Shown here: in pieces, positions 61,001-63,852 of the stretch
How the letters are laid out: the number at the start of each line of letters is the position of its first letter
Numbering within the stretch: the first letter of the stretch is position 1
Assembly: GCF_000003815.2 (NCBI RefSeq)
Contig: NC_049981.1
Coordinates: 1,666,481 to 1,730,480 of the forward strand
Reading direction: 5' to 3'
Source of the DNA: Branchiostoma floridae
Lineage: Eukaryota; Chordata; Leptocardii; Amphioxiformes; Branchiostomatidae
Length of the DNA: 64,000 nt
Made by a program: the position numbers and the translations under genes
The notes under the pieces: generated by a model
Database searches by the model: none
Told to the model about the DNA's origin: nothing
What the model saw: only the letters and a program-made list of their open reading frames with translations

Positions 61001-63852
61001 CTTTGTTGCACCATTCGGATAATTGCACGAAATGCACTGGCAAATGCCGTGTGCTGTGCTTCCACTGTACCAGAGAAAAATGACGTAAAAATTACAAAGA
61101 AGAATGATAGAGTTCAAGGAGAGTGACAGTAAAAATCATGAGAATAAAGGAGTAAAAGATAATTGAAGCAGTGGGTAGTGACAGTAACCCTTGTCTGGCT
61201 GTTGAAGTGTGAGATGTAGACTTCGACACTCTTAGTGATGATGTCAGGGTGGGGCAGGACGATGTGCATCTCCATGTCCTTCTTCAGCTCAGACACTTTC
61301 CTCGTCTCCGTCGTCTCAACCGAGGACGAGGAGGTATGGACCTCCGTGATTTCTGTCACCGTCTACGGGCCAGCGAGAGATGGAGAGAGAGAGAGATGGA
61401 GAGAAGAAAGAGAGAAGAAAAGAAAGTCTAAAAACCAGCACAGAAGAAAGTAGAAGCAAAAGAAGAGCTTATACTAAAAAGAAGTTATTGTGAGAGTTAG
61501 AAGAGAAAAACAAGCCATCAAGTGATGACTACTTGTGAAGAAACATAAGGGTTAGTAAGATTTGAGTAAAAGAGAGATTTCAAGGTATACTAAAAAATAC
61601 TTGGCATGAAAGCGATGGAGTAAAAAATGATGAAAAAAGGAAGTCATCGAGTGATGACTCCATCGGTAAAAACTTTAAGAATGTCAATAAGACAAGTACA
61701 ACAGATTCCGTGTTTTCTTCCTTAGTCTCTGCTTTCTCCGTCTTGGCATTTACTGTAGAAGTCTAGGAGTGAGTGAGAGGAAAAGAGGGACAAGAGAGAA
61801 AAGAAGCCAACAGAAATAAGCAAACCAAAAAAGAAAACCAAGCAAGACTTTAAACAGCAAAAGAGTTAAAGCTGTGTTAAAACATAAAGATATATCTAAG
61901 GGTGAGAATGTTAAGTACTGCAAGACAACAGAAGAAGGTTAAAAAAAAAACAGTAGTCAGAAGGAAAAAAGGTACTTTCCCAGGTACCTCTCCTCAATGT
62001 TAAGAACTTTCAAGGTACTTTAACTTTCTATAAGACGTTGCCACCCTTACCTCAATGTTCCTCAAGGCATTGTCACACTCCTTCTGTCCTGGTGCAGTCT
62101 GCATGCAGATGTTGATCAGCTGGTTGATGCTGTCAGTCACCGACCTGGGAAACAAACAAACAAGTAAATATGTGAAGATAAGGGCGAAATAAGCATTTTG
62201 GCTTTATGATGTTTCCCTCTTTTTGCAAAGAGCTACTAGTACTTAAAATAAGTTTTAAAAGTACTATACATGTACATGTATGTCTTGAAGAAAAAGTACA
62301 TTTAGAAGTTACATGTACATGTATTTCTTTGTAGCCATTGGTGGACAAATCTTTGATTAATGCAGGTGTAGGACAGTAGGTAGAAAGTTAAGTTGTTAAA
62401 CATAAAGCTTCTTAAGTTTGCTTGTTTTAATCTTTATACACATACATCATATGCACAACCTAAAAACATCTTATCTTTTCTTATACTAATAACATGATAC
62501 AACTTTAAGACATCTTTCCTTCTTCTTTTCTAAGACAGTTTGACTTTCAAGTGTTTGGCTGACCTTGCAGCTGAAGCCAGCTGGTTCTTAGCGTTGGGAG
62601 CGTTGGGGTCGGCTGAGAGAGACTTGGCCGCCAACAGGAGTTTACTGGACGACATGGAGATGCTCTTCAGGTTACTGACCATCAACGACTGCTGCTCCTC
62701 ATCCTGGGATGGAAAGAAGGAATGAAAAGTTTAAAAGATGAATAATCTTCAAATCTGTACACCAATTATTCTTTGCTTACACTTCAAGAATATGTCAGTC
62801 ATTATATAATATAGAAAATGAAATTATAATGTCCCCTACAGGGTACTTTTGCAACTTAAAAATTGCCTTTCCAGATTCATACTGACCAAAGCTGATGATG
62901 AATAATTTCACAGGTTTAACATAATGCCAATGGTAGACCATACATTGAAGGAAGCAAAACTTAAATTCTTATAAACACAGCTAGTATGACATTTCGTACA
63001 TGTGGGATGTAGCTAAAACACTGCACCAACATTTTAAGACACACGTACAGGAGACGTTCTTCATAATAAGAGTTTGTCTGAACTACCATGTCCACTACCA
63101 TTTTCCCACTACAACAAAATTAACTACCTGCGAATCTAATAAGTGCATTTACAGTACATAGAGACCACATAGCATGCATAACAAGATAACTTTGAAGTTC
63201 TTTCGAGATAGAGTAGTGAACATGGTCAACAAAGGTCTTTACACACAACCAGTACCAGGACTCGAAATACCACCTGCATATGTAAGTTAGTGCAGGTAAA
63301 ATTGGACCTGTGCAGGTATTTCTGGTGTCTACCTGCACCTAACCTGCACTGGTCCATGTACTGGGTTTTACACATATTAAATGTCCTATGATTAAGGTGT
63401 ATTGTTATTATGGATTGTTATTAGCTGCATTGACCGTTACCACCTATATGGTATAAAAGAATAAATGGCAATGGTTTCTAAACAATTTTAATATGATCCA
63501 TGCTTCCTAAATTCAGAGTGGTGCAGGAGAAATTTGTCTGGTGCAGGTAATTTTCAAAGTTACCTGCAGGTATGCAGAAAAAAGTATTTCGAGCCTTGAG
63601 TACAAAACCAGTACTGTACATGTAACAAGAGTTTTTATAAGATTCTCCACGTACCGATGTCTGTGCTGCCATCTGCATCCCTGCCTCCAGCAGCAGACTG
63701 AAATCCTTGCTGAACTTGCCCGAGGCCTGGGCCAGCTGCTCGTGGGTTCCCTTCGAGGCCACCACCAGCTCGCTGGACGCCATGTTGAGCTCCTGCGCCG
63801 CCGTGCTGAGCATCGTCTGCACCTCCTGGAAACTGACATCGCCCTTCTGGAG
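27965..63852 (-). CDS. TLN: Talin, 3' half of the gene (rod domain to I/LWEQ C-terminus)
   Basis: Talin is the cytoplasmic adaptor that activates integrins through its head and ties them to actin through a long helical rod that recruits vinculin. Here 28 core minus-strand exons, from 63846 (or 63852) down to 27965 or 30667, splice in consistent phase into about 1,300 residues. They align exon by exon with the vertebrate rod as I remember it, through to the actin-binding I/LWEQ module and dimerisation helix. Hallmarks include FVQSAKEVANSTANLVKSIK, RGTQACINAASTVSGIIGDL, NFEEQILEAAKSIAAATSAL, DDGQWSQGLISA and LISSAKQVAASTAQLLVACK. The FERM head and early rod exons lie beyond the right edge. Extra or alternative exons (27965-28078 versus 30667-30777, 40807-46395, 58240-58263, 61189-61362, 61700-61762) are listed separately. 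All splice sites are read from sequence only. Confidence 0.95.
28079..30666 (-). other. Stretch between the two alternative talin last exons
   Basis: Non-coding. It includes GA-rich sequence (29590-30130), a (GT)n run near 29605 and a (GAT)n run near 29976-30000. It would be 3' UTR for the proximal isoform and intron for the distal one. Confidence 0.5.
30417..30422 (-). terminator. Candidate poly(A) signal for the proximal talin last exon
   Basis: AATAAA on the minus strand, about 245 bases past the stop of the 30667-30777 exon. It supports use of that exon as a true 3' end, though the hexamer alone is weak evidence. Confidence 0.4.
30667..30777 (-). CDS. TLN: Talin last coding exon, proximal version (tandem duplicate)
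   Basis: It reads EEILRKEKELEEARKMLFAI, then RTAKYKNRPHHQDDSD and a TAG stop (30667-30669). It matches the distal exon at most positions of the helix but has a distinct tail. The acceptor is CCTCTTACAG and it starts in phase 0. An intact frame, intact splice site and its own AATAAA suggest a functional alternative exon. Confidence 0.88.
   Translation of the reverse strand, partial: EEILRKEKELEEARKMLFAIRTAKYKNRPHHQDDSD
30806..31375. repeat. Minisatellite, 89-bp period, about six copies
   Basis: The unit joins GGTGCACACACCTGGCAGGT, GAGGTCACTTTCACTTTTTT, ACAGCTGTATGTGCACCCAG and CAGGTGAAAGCACTTTCACT. The phrase CACCTGGCAGGT recurs near 30829, 30918 (as CACCTAGCAGGT), 31007, 31096 and 31185. 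It lies in the intron between exon 31527-31667 and the proximal last exon. Confidence 0.85.
31527..31667 (-). CDS. TLN: Talin exon, I/LWEQ module
   Basis: It encodes QAGNRVKHASEELVKAAQQA, AAIEEEERN and RVPTIAMEIQAQ. Phase 0 in and out; donor GTGGGT. It corresponds to the vertebrate segment just before the final dimerisation helix. Confidence 0.93.
32564..32633. repeat. Inverted repeat able to form a 22-bp hairpin
   Basis: TCTTCTTCGTTACACAACCT (plus TC) at 32564-32585 pairs with 32612-32633 with one mismatch and a 26-base loop. It is probably a small palindromic element or its remnant. Confidence 0.65.
33168..33360. mobile_element. Possible Tigger/pogo-like MITE remnant
   Basis: It opens with TACAGTGAAACCTGTCCAAG followed by repeated CAACCACCTG motifs, and TACTGTA lies about 190 bases downstream. 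The CAGTG...CACTG/CTGTA layout and TA flanks resemble pogo/Tigger-type ends. The right end is uncertain. Confidence 0.35.
33535..33717 (-). CDS. TLN: Talin exon, I/LWEQ core
   Basis: It encodes ARMVAAATGSLCEAANEMVQ, LISSAKQVAASTAQLLVACK and ADPDSEAMRRLQ, 61 codons, phase 0. It is nearly identical to vertebrate talin in the actin-binding helices. Donor GTGAGA. Confidence 0.95.
34079..34150 (-). repeat. Intronic dispersed repeat, copy 1 of 3
   Basis: It shares 'TCACTGACGAAAAACAACGGATG', 'GAAACGTCTGACCGTTTC' and 'AAAATCATATCCAGTTG' (each given as interrupted blocks) with 38333-38430 and 51030-51145. Class unknown. Confidence 0.55.
34251..34439 (-). CDS. TLN: Talin exon, start of I/LWEQ module
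   Basis: It encodes EVDETLNFEEQILEAAKSIA, AATSALVKAASTAQRELVAQ and YDDGQWSQGLISA, 63 codons, phase 0. Acceptor ATCATCCAG; donor GTGAGT. Confidence 0.95.
34440..36053 (-). other. TLN: Talin intron
   Basis: AT-rich with no exon seen. A short inverted repeat (ATATGTTTGATAT...ATATCAAACATAT) lies at about 35119-35171. Confidence 0.5.
36054..36178 (-). CDS. TLN: Talin exon, linker into the I/LWEQ module
   Basis: It encodes SEWVDPEDPTVVAENELLGA and ASAIEAAAKKLSELKPRPKA. It starts in phase 1 (shared Gly codon with the exon at 36577) and ends in phase 0. Acceptor CTACGCAG; donor GTAGGG. Confidence 0.93.
36577..36682 (-). CDS. TLN: Talin rod exon (R12-like)
   Basis: It encodes ILQKPTHEGKQKLAHFSKRV and ATAVAELVQTAEAIK plus one base. 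Acceptor GATCCACAG; donor GTCTGT. Confidence 0.92.
36817..37292. repeat. 33-bp minisatellite, about 14 copies, in a talin intron
   Basis: Unit AAGGGAAAGTCTGTATCTCA plus ATACACACATTTG. Copies alternate between a TATCTC/TTTG and a TACCTC/TTTT variant, the latter pair repeating as a 66-bp higher-order unit toward the right end. Because 33 is a multiple of three, frames stay open on both strands (KGKSVSQYTHL on plus). I regard that as a by-product of unit length. Confidence 0.92.
37422..37526 (-). CDS. TLN: Talin rod exon (R12-like)
   Basis: It encodes ASAFGAESRETTERAMEVGR and NTVSMYVELLMHVLS, 35 codons, phase 0. Acceptor CTTGCCACAG; donor GTACGT. Confidence 0.92.
37844..38029 (-). CDS. TLN: Talin rod exon (R12-like)
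   Basis: It encodes ILSSMDPPEKRLPPEDLIRS, LLTAKAVAAGTSCRQDDIIA and NMSRKSVGDLIVTCK, 62 codons, phase 0. It matches vertebrate TAKAVAAGNSCRQEDVIATA closely. Donor GTACCC. Confidence 0.94.
38333..38430 (-). repeat. Intronic dispersed repeat, copy 2 of 3
   Basis: It shares ACGTCTGACCATTTCCAAAA and CAGTTGCTTGAGTAACTGCT with the copies at 34079 and 51030. Confidence 0.55.
38573..38689 (-). CDS. TLN: Talin rod exon following the giant alternative exon
   Basis: It encodes VMVTNVTSLLKTVKTVEDEA and ARGTRALEATIEAIKQEMR, 39 codons, phase 0. In the canonical transcript it must follow exon 48079-48204 directly (NSAK then VMVTNV, as in vertebrates), skipping 40807-46395. Acceptor TTGCCCTTTAG; donor GTGAGG. 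Confidence 0.95.
38690..40520 (-). other. TLN: Right part of the long talin intron, and 3' flank of the giant exon
   Basis: No exon recognised. A CTGC-rich stretch runs from about 40080 to 40460. Confidence 0.45.
40528..40850 (-). repeat. 143-bp tandem triplication at the 3' end of the giant exon
   Basis: The last coding segment (KQLVLIRRKKNEP and stop, ending 40807) is followed on the minus strand by two further copies. One encodes KQILVIRRKKNEP and a stop near 40660-40700; the other encodes KQFLVICRKKNGL and a stop near 40520-40560. The copies are about 143 bases apart and also share TAACTGCAG and GATGCTCAAAGCAG blocks. Only the first is in the reading frame of the giant exon. Confidence 0.8.
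40605..40610 (-). terminator. Candidate poly(A) signal after the giant exon
   Basis: AATAAA on the minus strand, about 200 bases past the TAA at 40807, inside the tandem 3' repeats. It fits the idea that the giant exon is a terminal exon. Confidence 0.4.
40807..46395 (-). CDS. TLN: Giant alternative terminal exon in the talin gene, 1862-residue novel tail
   Basis: A single exon, open for 1862 codons, ending TAA at 40807-40809. It starts after a strong acceptor (long CT tract, TCTCCTCTAACAG) with QLLLDIQNQYQV in phase 0. This fits the donor of talin exon 48079-48204 (NSAK, phase 0). No domain is recognised. In order: a Ser/Thr-rich start (1-60); an SP-rich zone at about 215-270 (SPVPGKRSPL, SPIPGRKSPL repeats); Pro/His repeats at about 450-530 (LPEPPVIH...DHLATVSE); RERKWDEKFRQE near 785 and RERKWDERFRQE near 850 flanking E-rich coiled-coil repeats (ERAIAFKKAEEE twice); a long acidic zone (about 1225-1410); and a basic coiled-coil C-terminus ending RRKKNEP. 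Three [KR]VxF motifs are present. If spliced to talin it replaces the last rod bundles and I/LWEQ. It could instead be a nested gene with its own promoter. Confidence 0.85.
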   Translation of the reverse strand, partial: QLLLDIQNQYQVTKPNQPRWENYINSLTTEQTKKSSTSRTYVTKTSTSQVVTTKTQTQGYMVGRTVERKEIAQDEKKAERNHVSLPPPRKMLRQPSPGYSDMSDTERTETPVHELAEEPSENVFDIVKRFETPEMQRLYIEEGRDSPLMRRLSPSPRPESPLINRHAKSVTRTTEVQSPITYVVERVISPTADKSPDVDNGPTKALRPKSPTPESQPALFPGRKSPIPGRKSPLLRSQSPVPGKRSPLLGTQSPVPGKKSPIPGRLSPGDRPRSPYLNVVHSSTERPLTPEPHTRTLDLRPLSPSWKGSDADGRMEKKVQFTKVVVRESTDRELENKLKKRREIADSVIVGEQPSEMGSGRGGEGGLVELLEDRVEVTAPDVEPEVYGSQSMVRSREAHKVSMEEKAPVCEVVQEESSSIPPCSTASPVVHPLPDDVPTVSEPSQLPRGYLATVSMQPPPPLPEPPAIHPADHLASVSEQPLPEPPVIHPYDHLATALEPPAIHTPPLPEPPVIHSPDHLATVSELPVIPPPLSEPPSEALKPPDLVTEVAQVTEEVEAPETVEMSTDLVPPPDVIEIKERKEEETSSISITTSTQQKQIETEETATASETVTIEEGKDDTETAERSSYIGFDSPVPEEMAEVAEGGQKGVSPESLAKIAADKIQESELEESESDTDIEMCYDITPGGLETIYELSDEQEDPHSMEFEHALENVQFDEESGRWFAATGLKPAFARKVLVQKKKQVEKIVEVKEEEIEEERKLETDSMSTEAGKEEGLYRGLPIVRERKWDEKFRQEEEERIIKELAEEEERAIAFKKAEEERAIAFKKAEEERIAEEERHREEAKVFRGIPLVRERKWDERFRQEDERRLMMEHSTTEAAERDLEVSKDEETRGDDVLVEDVSRQQPVELVEIPSLLEEEDDVFLPEKPAEILKEEPEMMPKKKTPSPPPQEDVKKLTTSSEAPVVEKEVVQPDSEPTKDVVEDKPVQEPRITKTKPDETAVEKKGRVTAAEVAALPSFTGLKKTYAEVVKLGIMDKVGTQTRKEEYKAPSEMTTLLPKPQKKQSPSFEIDVQRKATFETEFSRSPPKVQFEDMTVVMEMSDEEMVREEEQEASPAEEEQNLSQEPNLSQEASHSSFESETDFEVAKLWKRSEMAMMPGLEKGLEEGKLYEATNFGDKGEHDKVSTVEMLSKSPPKVRFSPVVEIIQTREIEQTMSEQLSSETNSSDEDESSASDAKDSDDHDSGGEAGGPAEEDAGGADQEKDDDDGPDERKDEEDADEDSREPTGEPEQDAAMLSAESELSASEDNLGEEVSSEMETDQDNDQDIFEELIQDNMKRMEELLHHKENLAQEKEQFHQQAALYSLAVKVSENRGAKRRLQRVTRSNTQALFGDDDDEEEEQEEEDTGKTAERSGVEQLEGRVMDVDTGSDSEWSKQLATGPGIEQLEIARKLSPQETSMTKEPAPEEASEEELEKVGSWNMESIIADLMQDYYLLEAEWDTEASETEASQDTSSEAAGPSASSQKHTAAVPDRAAREQYDGFPSPPDMSLLGQDGGGWGAEDATNKDHQEQYNQQRNDQSQVPLTEGTDIPWGGEEELPPPPFFDFSEEGAMEDCHRYYDSDTYGAARETAGASREFPAFDGQRGEDRRGEGRRREGEESKEDELARMIRLASCELYGGADSPRIMHKQRSTSDLMATDTSSIASSSRTASASDLAELLQESASEDLEFLEKYSKEGRKMRKRKVRVESDFRSHLEKILRKRQEKMSEKGSSTPELVKMFRSESMESFLSKELEEKKKKIGGSVPSSPVPSSPAPSSPVPRRREEEPLLQLQQLFTGRPPTGLGRGDRPKQLVLIRRKKNEP
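46396..47878 (-). other. TLN: Intron between the giant exon and talin exon 48079-48204
   Basis: No exon recognised. GA-rich stretch near 46990-47070. Confidence 0.45.
47879..47978. other. Assembly gap, 100 N
   Basis: Exactly 100 unknown bases. The flanks are alike: CTCGACATTCTC before and CTCGACATTTCTT after. This suggests either an overlap that was not merged or a repeat at the join. The gap length is probably a placeholder. Confidence 0.98.
48079..48204 (-). CDS. TLN: Talin rod exon before the branch point
   Basis: It encodes VLLINAVKDVAVALGELIEA and TKNASGKPVQDPSMVQLKNS plus AK, 42 codons, phase 0. Its donor (GTACGC) can serve either exon 38573-38689 (canonical) or the giant exon. Confidence 0.95.
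48654..48837 (-). CDS. TLN: Talin rod exon (R11-like)
   Basis: It encodes ENILKTAKALVEDTKTLVSG, AASSQEHLAAAAQSAVDTIT and KLADAVKSGAASLGPQDAEA. It shares an Arg codon with the upstream exon (phase 2) and ends in phase 0. Confidence 0.95.
49086..49197. repeat. Short inverted-repeat element in a talin intron
   Basis: CTGAATAAAGAGACTC at the left and GAGTCTCTTTATTCAA at the right form 15-bp arms around about 80 bases. Those contain GAGGAAGGAGACAGACAGTC, a phrase also seen near 56260 and 56460. It may be a small SINE or MITE. Confidence 0.5.
49339..49508 (-). CDS. TLN: Talin rod exon (R11-like)
   Basis: It encodes VSFVLASLQAGSRGTQACIN, AASTVSGIIGDLDTTIMFAS and AGTLSPEMEDEAFADH plus two bases. 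This is one of the most conserved talin rod segments. Acceptor CTTGTTCCAG; donor GTTAGA. Confidence 0.95.
49955..50101 (-). CDS. TLN: Talin rod exon
   Basis: It encodes LSDRIRNSVQDLGNSCVDVV, NNAGAIQSNPSDTYAKKDLI and ENSRAVSEK, 49 codons, phase 0. Donor GTACAA. Confidence 0.94.
50249..50368 (-). CDS. TLN: Talin rod exon
   Basis: It encodes VGKASSSPDELGPQANALSH and DFSELAAQSKGAMATINSPE, 40 codons, phase 0. Acceptor TCCCCACAG; donor GTACGT. Confidence 0.94.
50858..50962 (-). CDS. TLN: Talin rod exon
   Basis: It encodes MVDGRLEDKPAGSFVDYQTK and MVKIAKQLARTSHDM, 35 codons, phase 0. It contains the conserved GSFVDYQT motif. Donor GTTCGT. Confidence 0.93.
51030..51145 (-). repeat. Intronic dispersed repeat, copy 3 of 3
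   Basis: It shares CCCTCTCCAACAAGA, CTGATGAAAAACAATGGATG, ACGTCTGACTGTTTCCAAAA and CAGTTGCTTGAGTAACTGCT with the copies at 34079 and 38333. Confidence 0.6.
51481..51627 (-). CDS. TLN: Talin rod exon
   Basis: It encodes ATHAHAAIDEAAEGMKEAVD, DLLKTLDESASETGAVFGMV and DGITKAMSD, 49 codons, phase 0. Acceptor TTGCCAG; donor GTGAGT. Confidence 0.94.
51883..52221. mobile_element. MITE with CAGGGCTCAAAATA ends and 5-bp target duplication, copy 1
   Basis: The 339-bp element begins CAGGGCTCAAAATACTTTT and ends ACTATTTCGAGCCCTG, inverted repeats of each other. It is flanked by TGGTG on both sides (51878-51882 and 52222-52226). The interior repeats ACCTGCAC/GTGCAGGT. The end sequence recalls hAT elements, and the 5-bp duplication would fit the hAT5 group. 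Confidence 0.8.
52441..52611 (-). CDS. TLN: Talin rod exon
   Basis: It encodes VTQLSSYFDPLASAAINLAS, KTMNSQKQENILEQTKTVAE and SALQLVYTSKEGGGNPK, 57 codons, phase 0. Acceptor TGTCCCCAG; donor GTAGCA. Confidence 0.95.
52857..53781. mobile_element. Candidate 0.9-kb element with imperfect inverted ends and internal palindromes
   Basis: CTCGTTCTCATTTTAATGTC (plus GAAATG) at the left matches the reverse complement of CATTTTCGACATTTCAATGA (plus GAACGAG) at 53755-53781 with few mismatches. Inside, the 15-mer GTAACAAACGTTACC occurs at 53240, 53422 and 53585, the last immediately followed by its reverse complement. No transposase-like ORF. It lies in a talin intron. Confidence 0.55.
53585..53614. repeat. 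Perfect 30-bp palindrome
   Basis: GTAACAAACGTTACC followed directly by its exact reverse complement. Single copies of the same 15-mer lie at 53240-53254 and 53422-53436. Confidence 0.9.
54088..54189 (-). CDS. TLN: Talin rod exon
   Basis: It encodes IFQEQMNNAAHEIGKNVDGV and ASAAKEKAEKLGHQ, 34 codons, phase 0. Acceptor CACTGCAG; donor GTGGGG. Confidence 0.92.
54639..54771 (-). CDS. TLN: Talin rod exon
   Basis: It encodes DKAPGQRECDRGIEVINQCI, RDVDQASLSAVTQKLEPRNE and GTTQ. The first base completes an Arg codon from the exon at 55243. It matches vertebrate RDKAPGQLECETAI. Donor GTGAGG. Confidence 0.93.
55091..55143 (-). pseudogene. Partial decayed duplicate of the neighbouring talin exon end
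   Basis: On the minus strand GGCATTCCAAAACTGTCTCC then AACTCCATCATTGCTTCCAT resembles the 3' end of exon 55243-55424 (GHSKTVSDSIKRLIASI), with a 9-base deletion. A still weaker copy lies near 54925-54975. The flanking intron (GACCAATCACAGCCCTCA-type phrases) is repeated with it. Confidence 0.6.
55243..55424 (-). CDS. TLN: Talin rod exon
   Basis: It encodes ARKAQEPIVIAGRTIIDSTS, LAVNPKDPPTWQLLAGHSKT and VSDSIKRLIASI plus two bases. The DPPTWQLLAGHS stretch is a conserved talin signature. Acceptor CCATCCAG; donor GTGAGG. Confidence 0.95.
55974..56114 (-). CDS. TLN: Talin rod exon
   Basis: It encodes ALDGNFTEQNRQQVAEASRP, LMEAVENLTTFASNPEFASV and PAQISIE, 47 codons, phase 0. Acceptor TCCCGTAG; donor GTGAGG. 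Confidence 0.94.
56138..56531. repeat. Tandem duplication of about 208 bp in a talin intron
   Basis: Two copies (56138-56323 and about 56345-56531) share GCCAAAGTTTT, CCTAGCTGCAGTGCGATGTA-type phrases and TTGTGTCCAAAGAACTTTAG, each with substitutions and small indels. Confidence 0.7.
56834..56995 (-). CDS. TLN: Talin rod exon with vinculin-binding helix
   Basis: It encodes VLSAATVIAKHTSSLCNMCR, VASTKTSNPVAKRHFVQSAK and EVANSTANLVKSIK, 54 codons, phase 0. The FVQSAKEVANSTANLVK helix corresponds to a vinculin-binding site described in vertebrate talin (R8 region, from memory). Donor GTATGG. Confidence 0.95.
56996..58239 (-). other. TLN: Talin intron
   Basis: No exon recognised before the microexon candidate at 58240. 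Confidence 0.45.
58240..58263 (-). CDS. TLN: Candidate 24-base talin microexon
   Basis: On the minus strand a pyrimidine tract (CTCTCACTCTCTCTCAAACT) ends in AG, followed by 24 bases and a GTAGGT donor. They read RDRTVPIK in phase 0. It sits between exons that end and begin in phase 0 (TSQAQ and VLSAAT), which are directly joined in vertebrates. It would extend the loop between two rod helices by eight residues. Confidence 0.5.
58264..59319 (-). other. TLN: Talin intron
   Basis: No exon seen. Near 58680-58930 and 59160-59240 a phrase (GAAGCAAGCCT...TTCCTCTCCT, GAAAGCTGCAAGCTGTTGGC) repeats loosely, suggesting local duplication. Confidence 0.4.
59320..59463 (-). CDS. TLN: Talin rod exon
   Basis: It encodes TAYLVGIADPSSQAGRQGLV, DQSQFARANQAIQMACQQLL and DPTTSQAQ, 48 codons, phase 0. 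Near identical to vertebrate QFARANQAIQMACQ. Acceptor CCTGCAG; donor GTACGG. Confidence 0.95.
59941..60063 (-). CDS. TLN: Talin rod exon
   Basis: It encodes TLGESMSSITQHAKNSEHEE and FGSAVTRASTAVCGLTEAAA plus Q, 41 codons, phase 0. Acceptor GTTTCTCAG; donor GTACAG. Confidence 0.94.
60388..60477 (-). CDS. TLN: Talin rod exon
   Basis: It encodes VMRSMLDNPMEPVNDLTYFD and CLETVMDKSK, 30 codons, phase 0. It matches vertebrate LLENPVQPINDMSYFGCLDS. Acceptor GTTTTAG; donor GTAGGG. Confidence 0.93.
60899..61067. mobile_element. Tigger/pogo-like MITE with TA flanks
   Basis: The 169-bp element starts CAGTGGAAACCAGTTAATTG and ends GCTTCCACTG, flanked by TA at both ends. Internal phrases GTTAATTGCAC and GATAATTGCACGA are mirrored. 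This is the layout of short pogo/Tigger derivatives of the Tc1/mariner group. Confidence 0.75.
61189..61362 (-). CDS. TLN: Extra talin exon, phase-0 cassette candidate, 58 residues
   Basis: It encodes TVTEITEVHTSSSSVETTET, RKVSELKKDMEMHIVLPHPD and IITKSVEVYISHFNSQTR. Acceptor CCCGTAG is good; the donor GTTACT is weak. It is not part of the vertebrate rod I remember, where ALRELE is followed directly by the segment equivalent to VMRSMLDN. Phase 0 on both sides allows skipping. The composition is polar and Ser/Thr-rich at the start. Confidence 0.65.
61700..61762 (-). CDS. TLN: Second extra talin exon candidate, 21 residues
   Basis: It encodes TSTVNAKTEKAETKEENTES plus V. Acceptor tract CTCTCACTCACTCCTAG is strong; donor GTACTT is acceptable. 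Phase 0 on both sides, lying in the same canonical intron as the 61189-61362 exon. Highly charged with no recognised domain. It could be a chance match, but tract, frame and phase all fit. Confidence 0.5.
62051..62144 (-). CDS. TLN: Talin rod exon
   Basis: It encodes SVTDSINQLINICMQTAPGQ and KECDNALRNIE. The first base completes an Arg codon from the exon at 62564. It matches vertebrate VTDSINQLITMCTQQAPGQK. Acceptor TTTCCCAG; donor GTAAGG. Confidence 0.95.
62564..62703 (-). CDS. TLN: Talin rod exon
   Basis: It encodes DEEQQSLMVSNLKSISMSSS, KLLLAAKSLSADPNAPNAKN and QLASAA plus two bases. Phase 0 in, phase 2 out. Acceptor CATCCCAG; donor GTCAGC. Confidence 0.95.
63256..63598. mobile_element. 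MITE with CAGGACTCGAAATA ends and 5-bp target duplication, copy 2
   Basis: A 343-bp element in the opposite orientation to 51883-52221 and similar throughout. It starts CAGGACTCGAAATACC and ends AGTATTTCGAGCCTTG, flanked by AGTAC at 63251-63255 and 63599-63603. Confidence 0.8.
63655..63852 (-). CDS. TLN: Talin rod exon, first one in the window
   Basis: It encodes KGDVSFQEVQTMLSTAAQEL, NMASSELVVASKGTHEQLAQ and ASGKFSKDFSLLLEAGMQMA plus AQTS. It matches the vertebrate QASRGTPQDLARASGRFGQD region. Two acceptors six bases apart are possible (start at 63852, adding LQ, or at 63846), both phase 0. Donor GTACGT. Confidence 0.94.
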
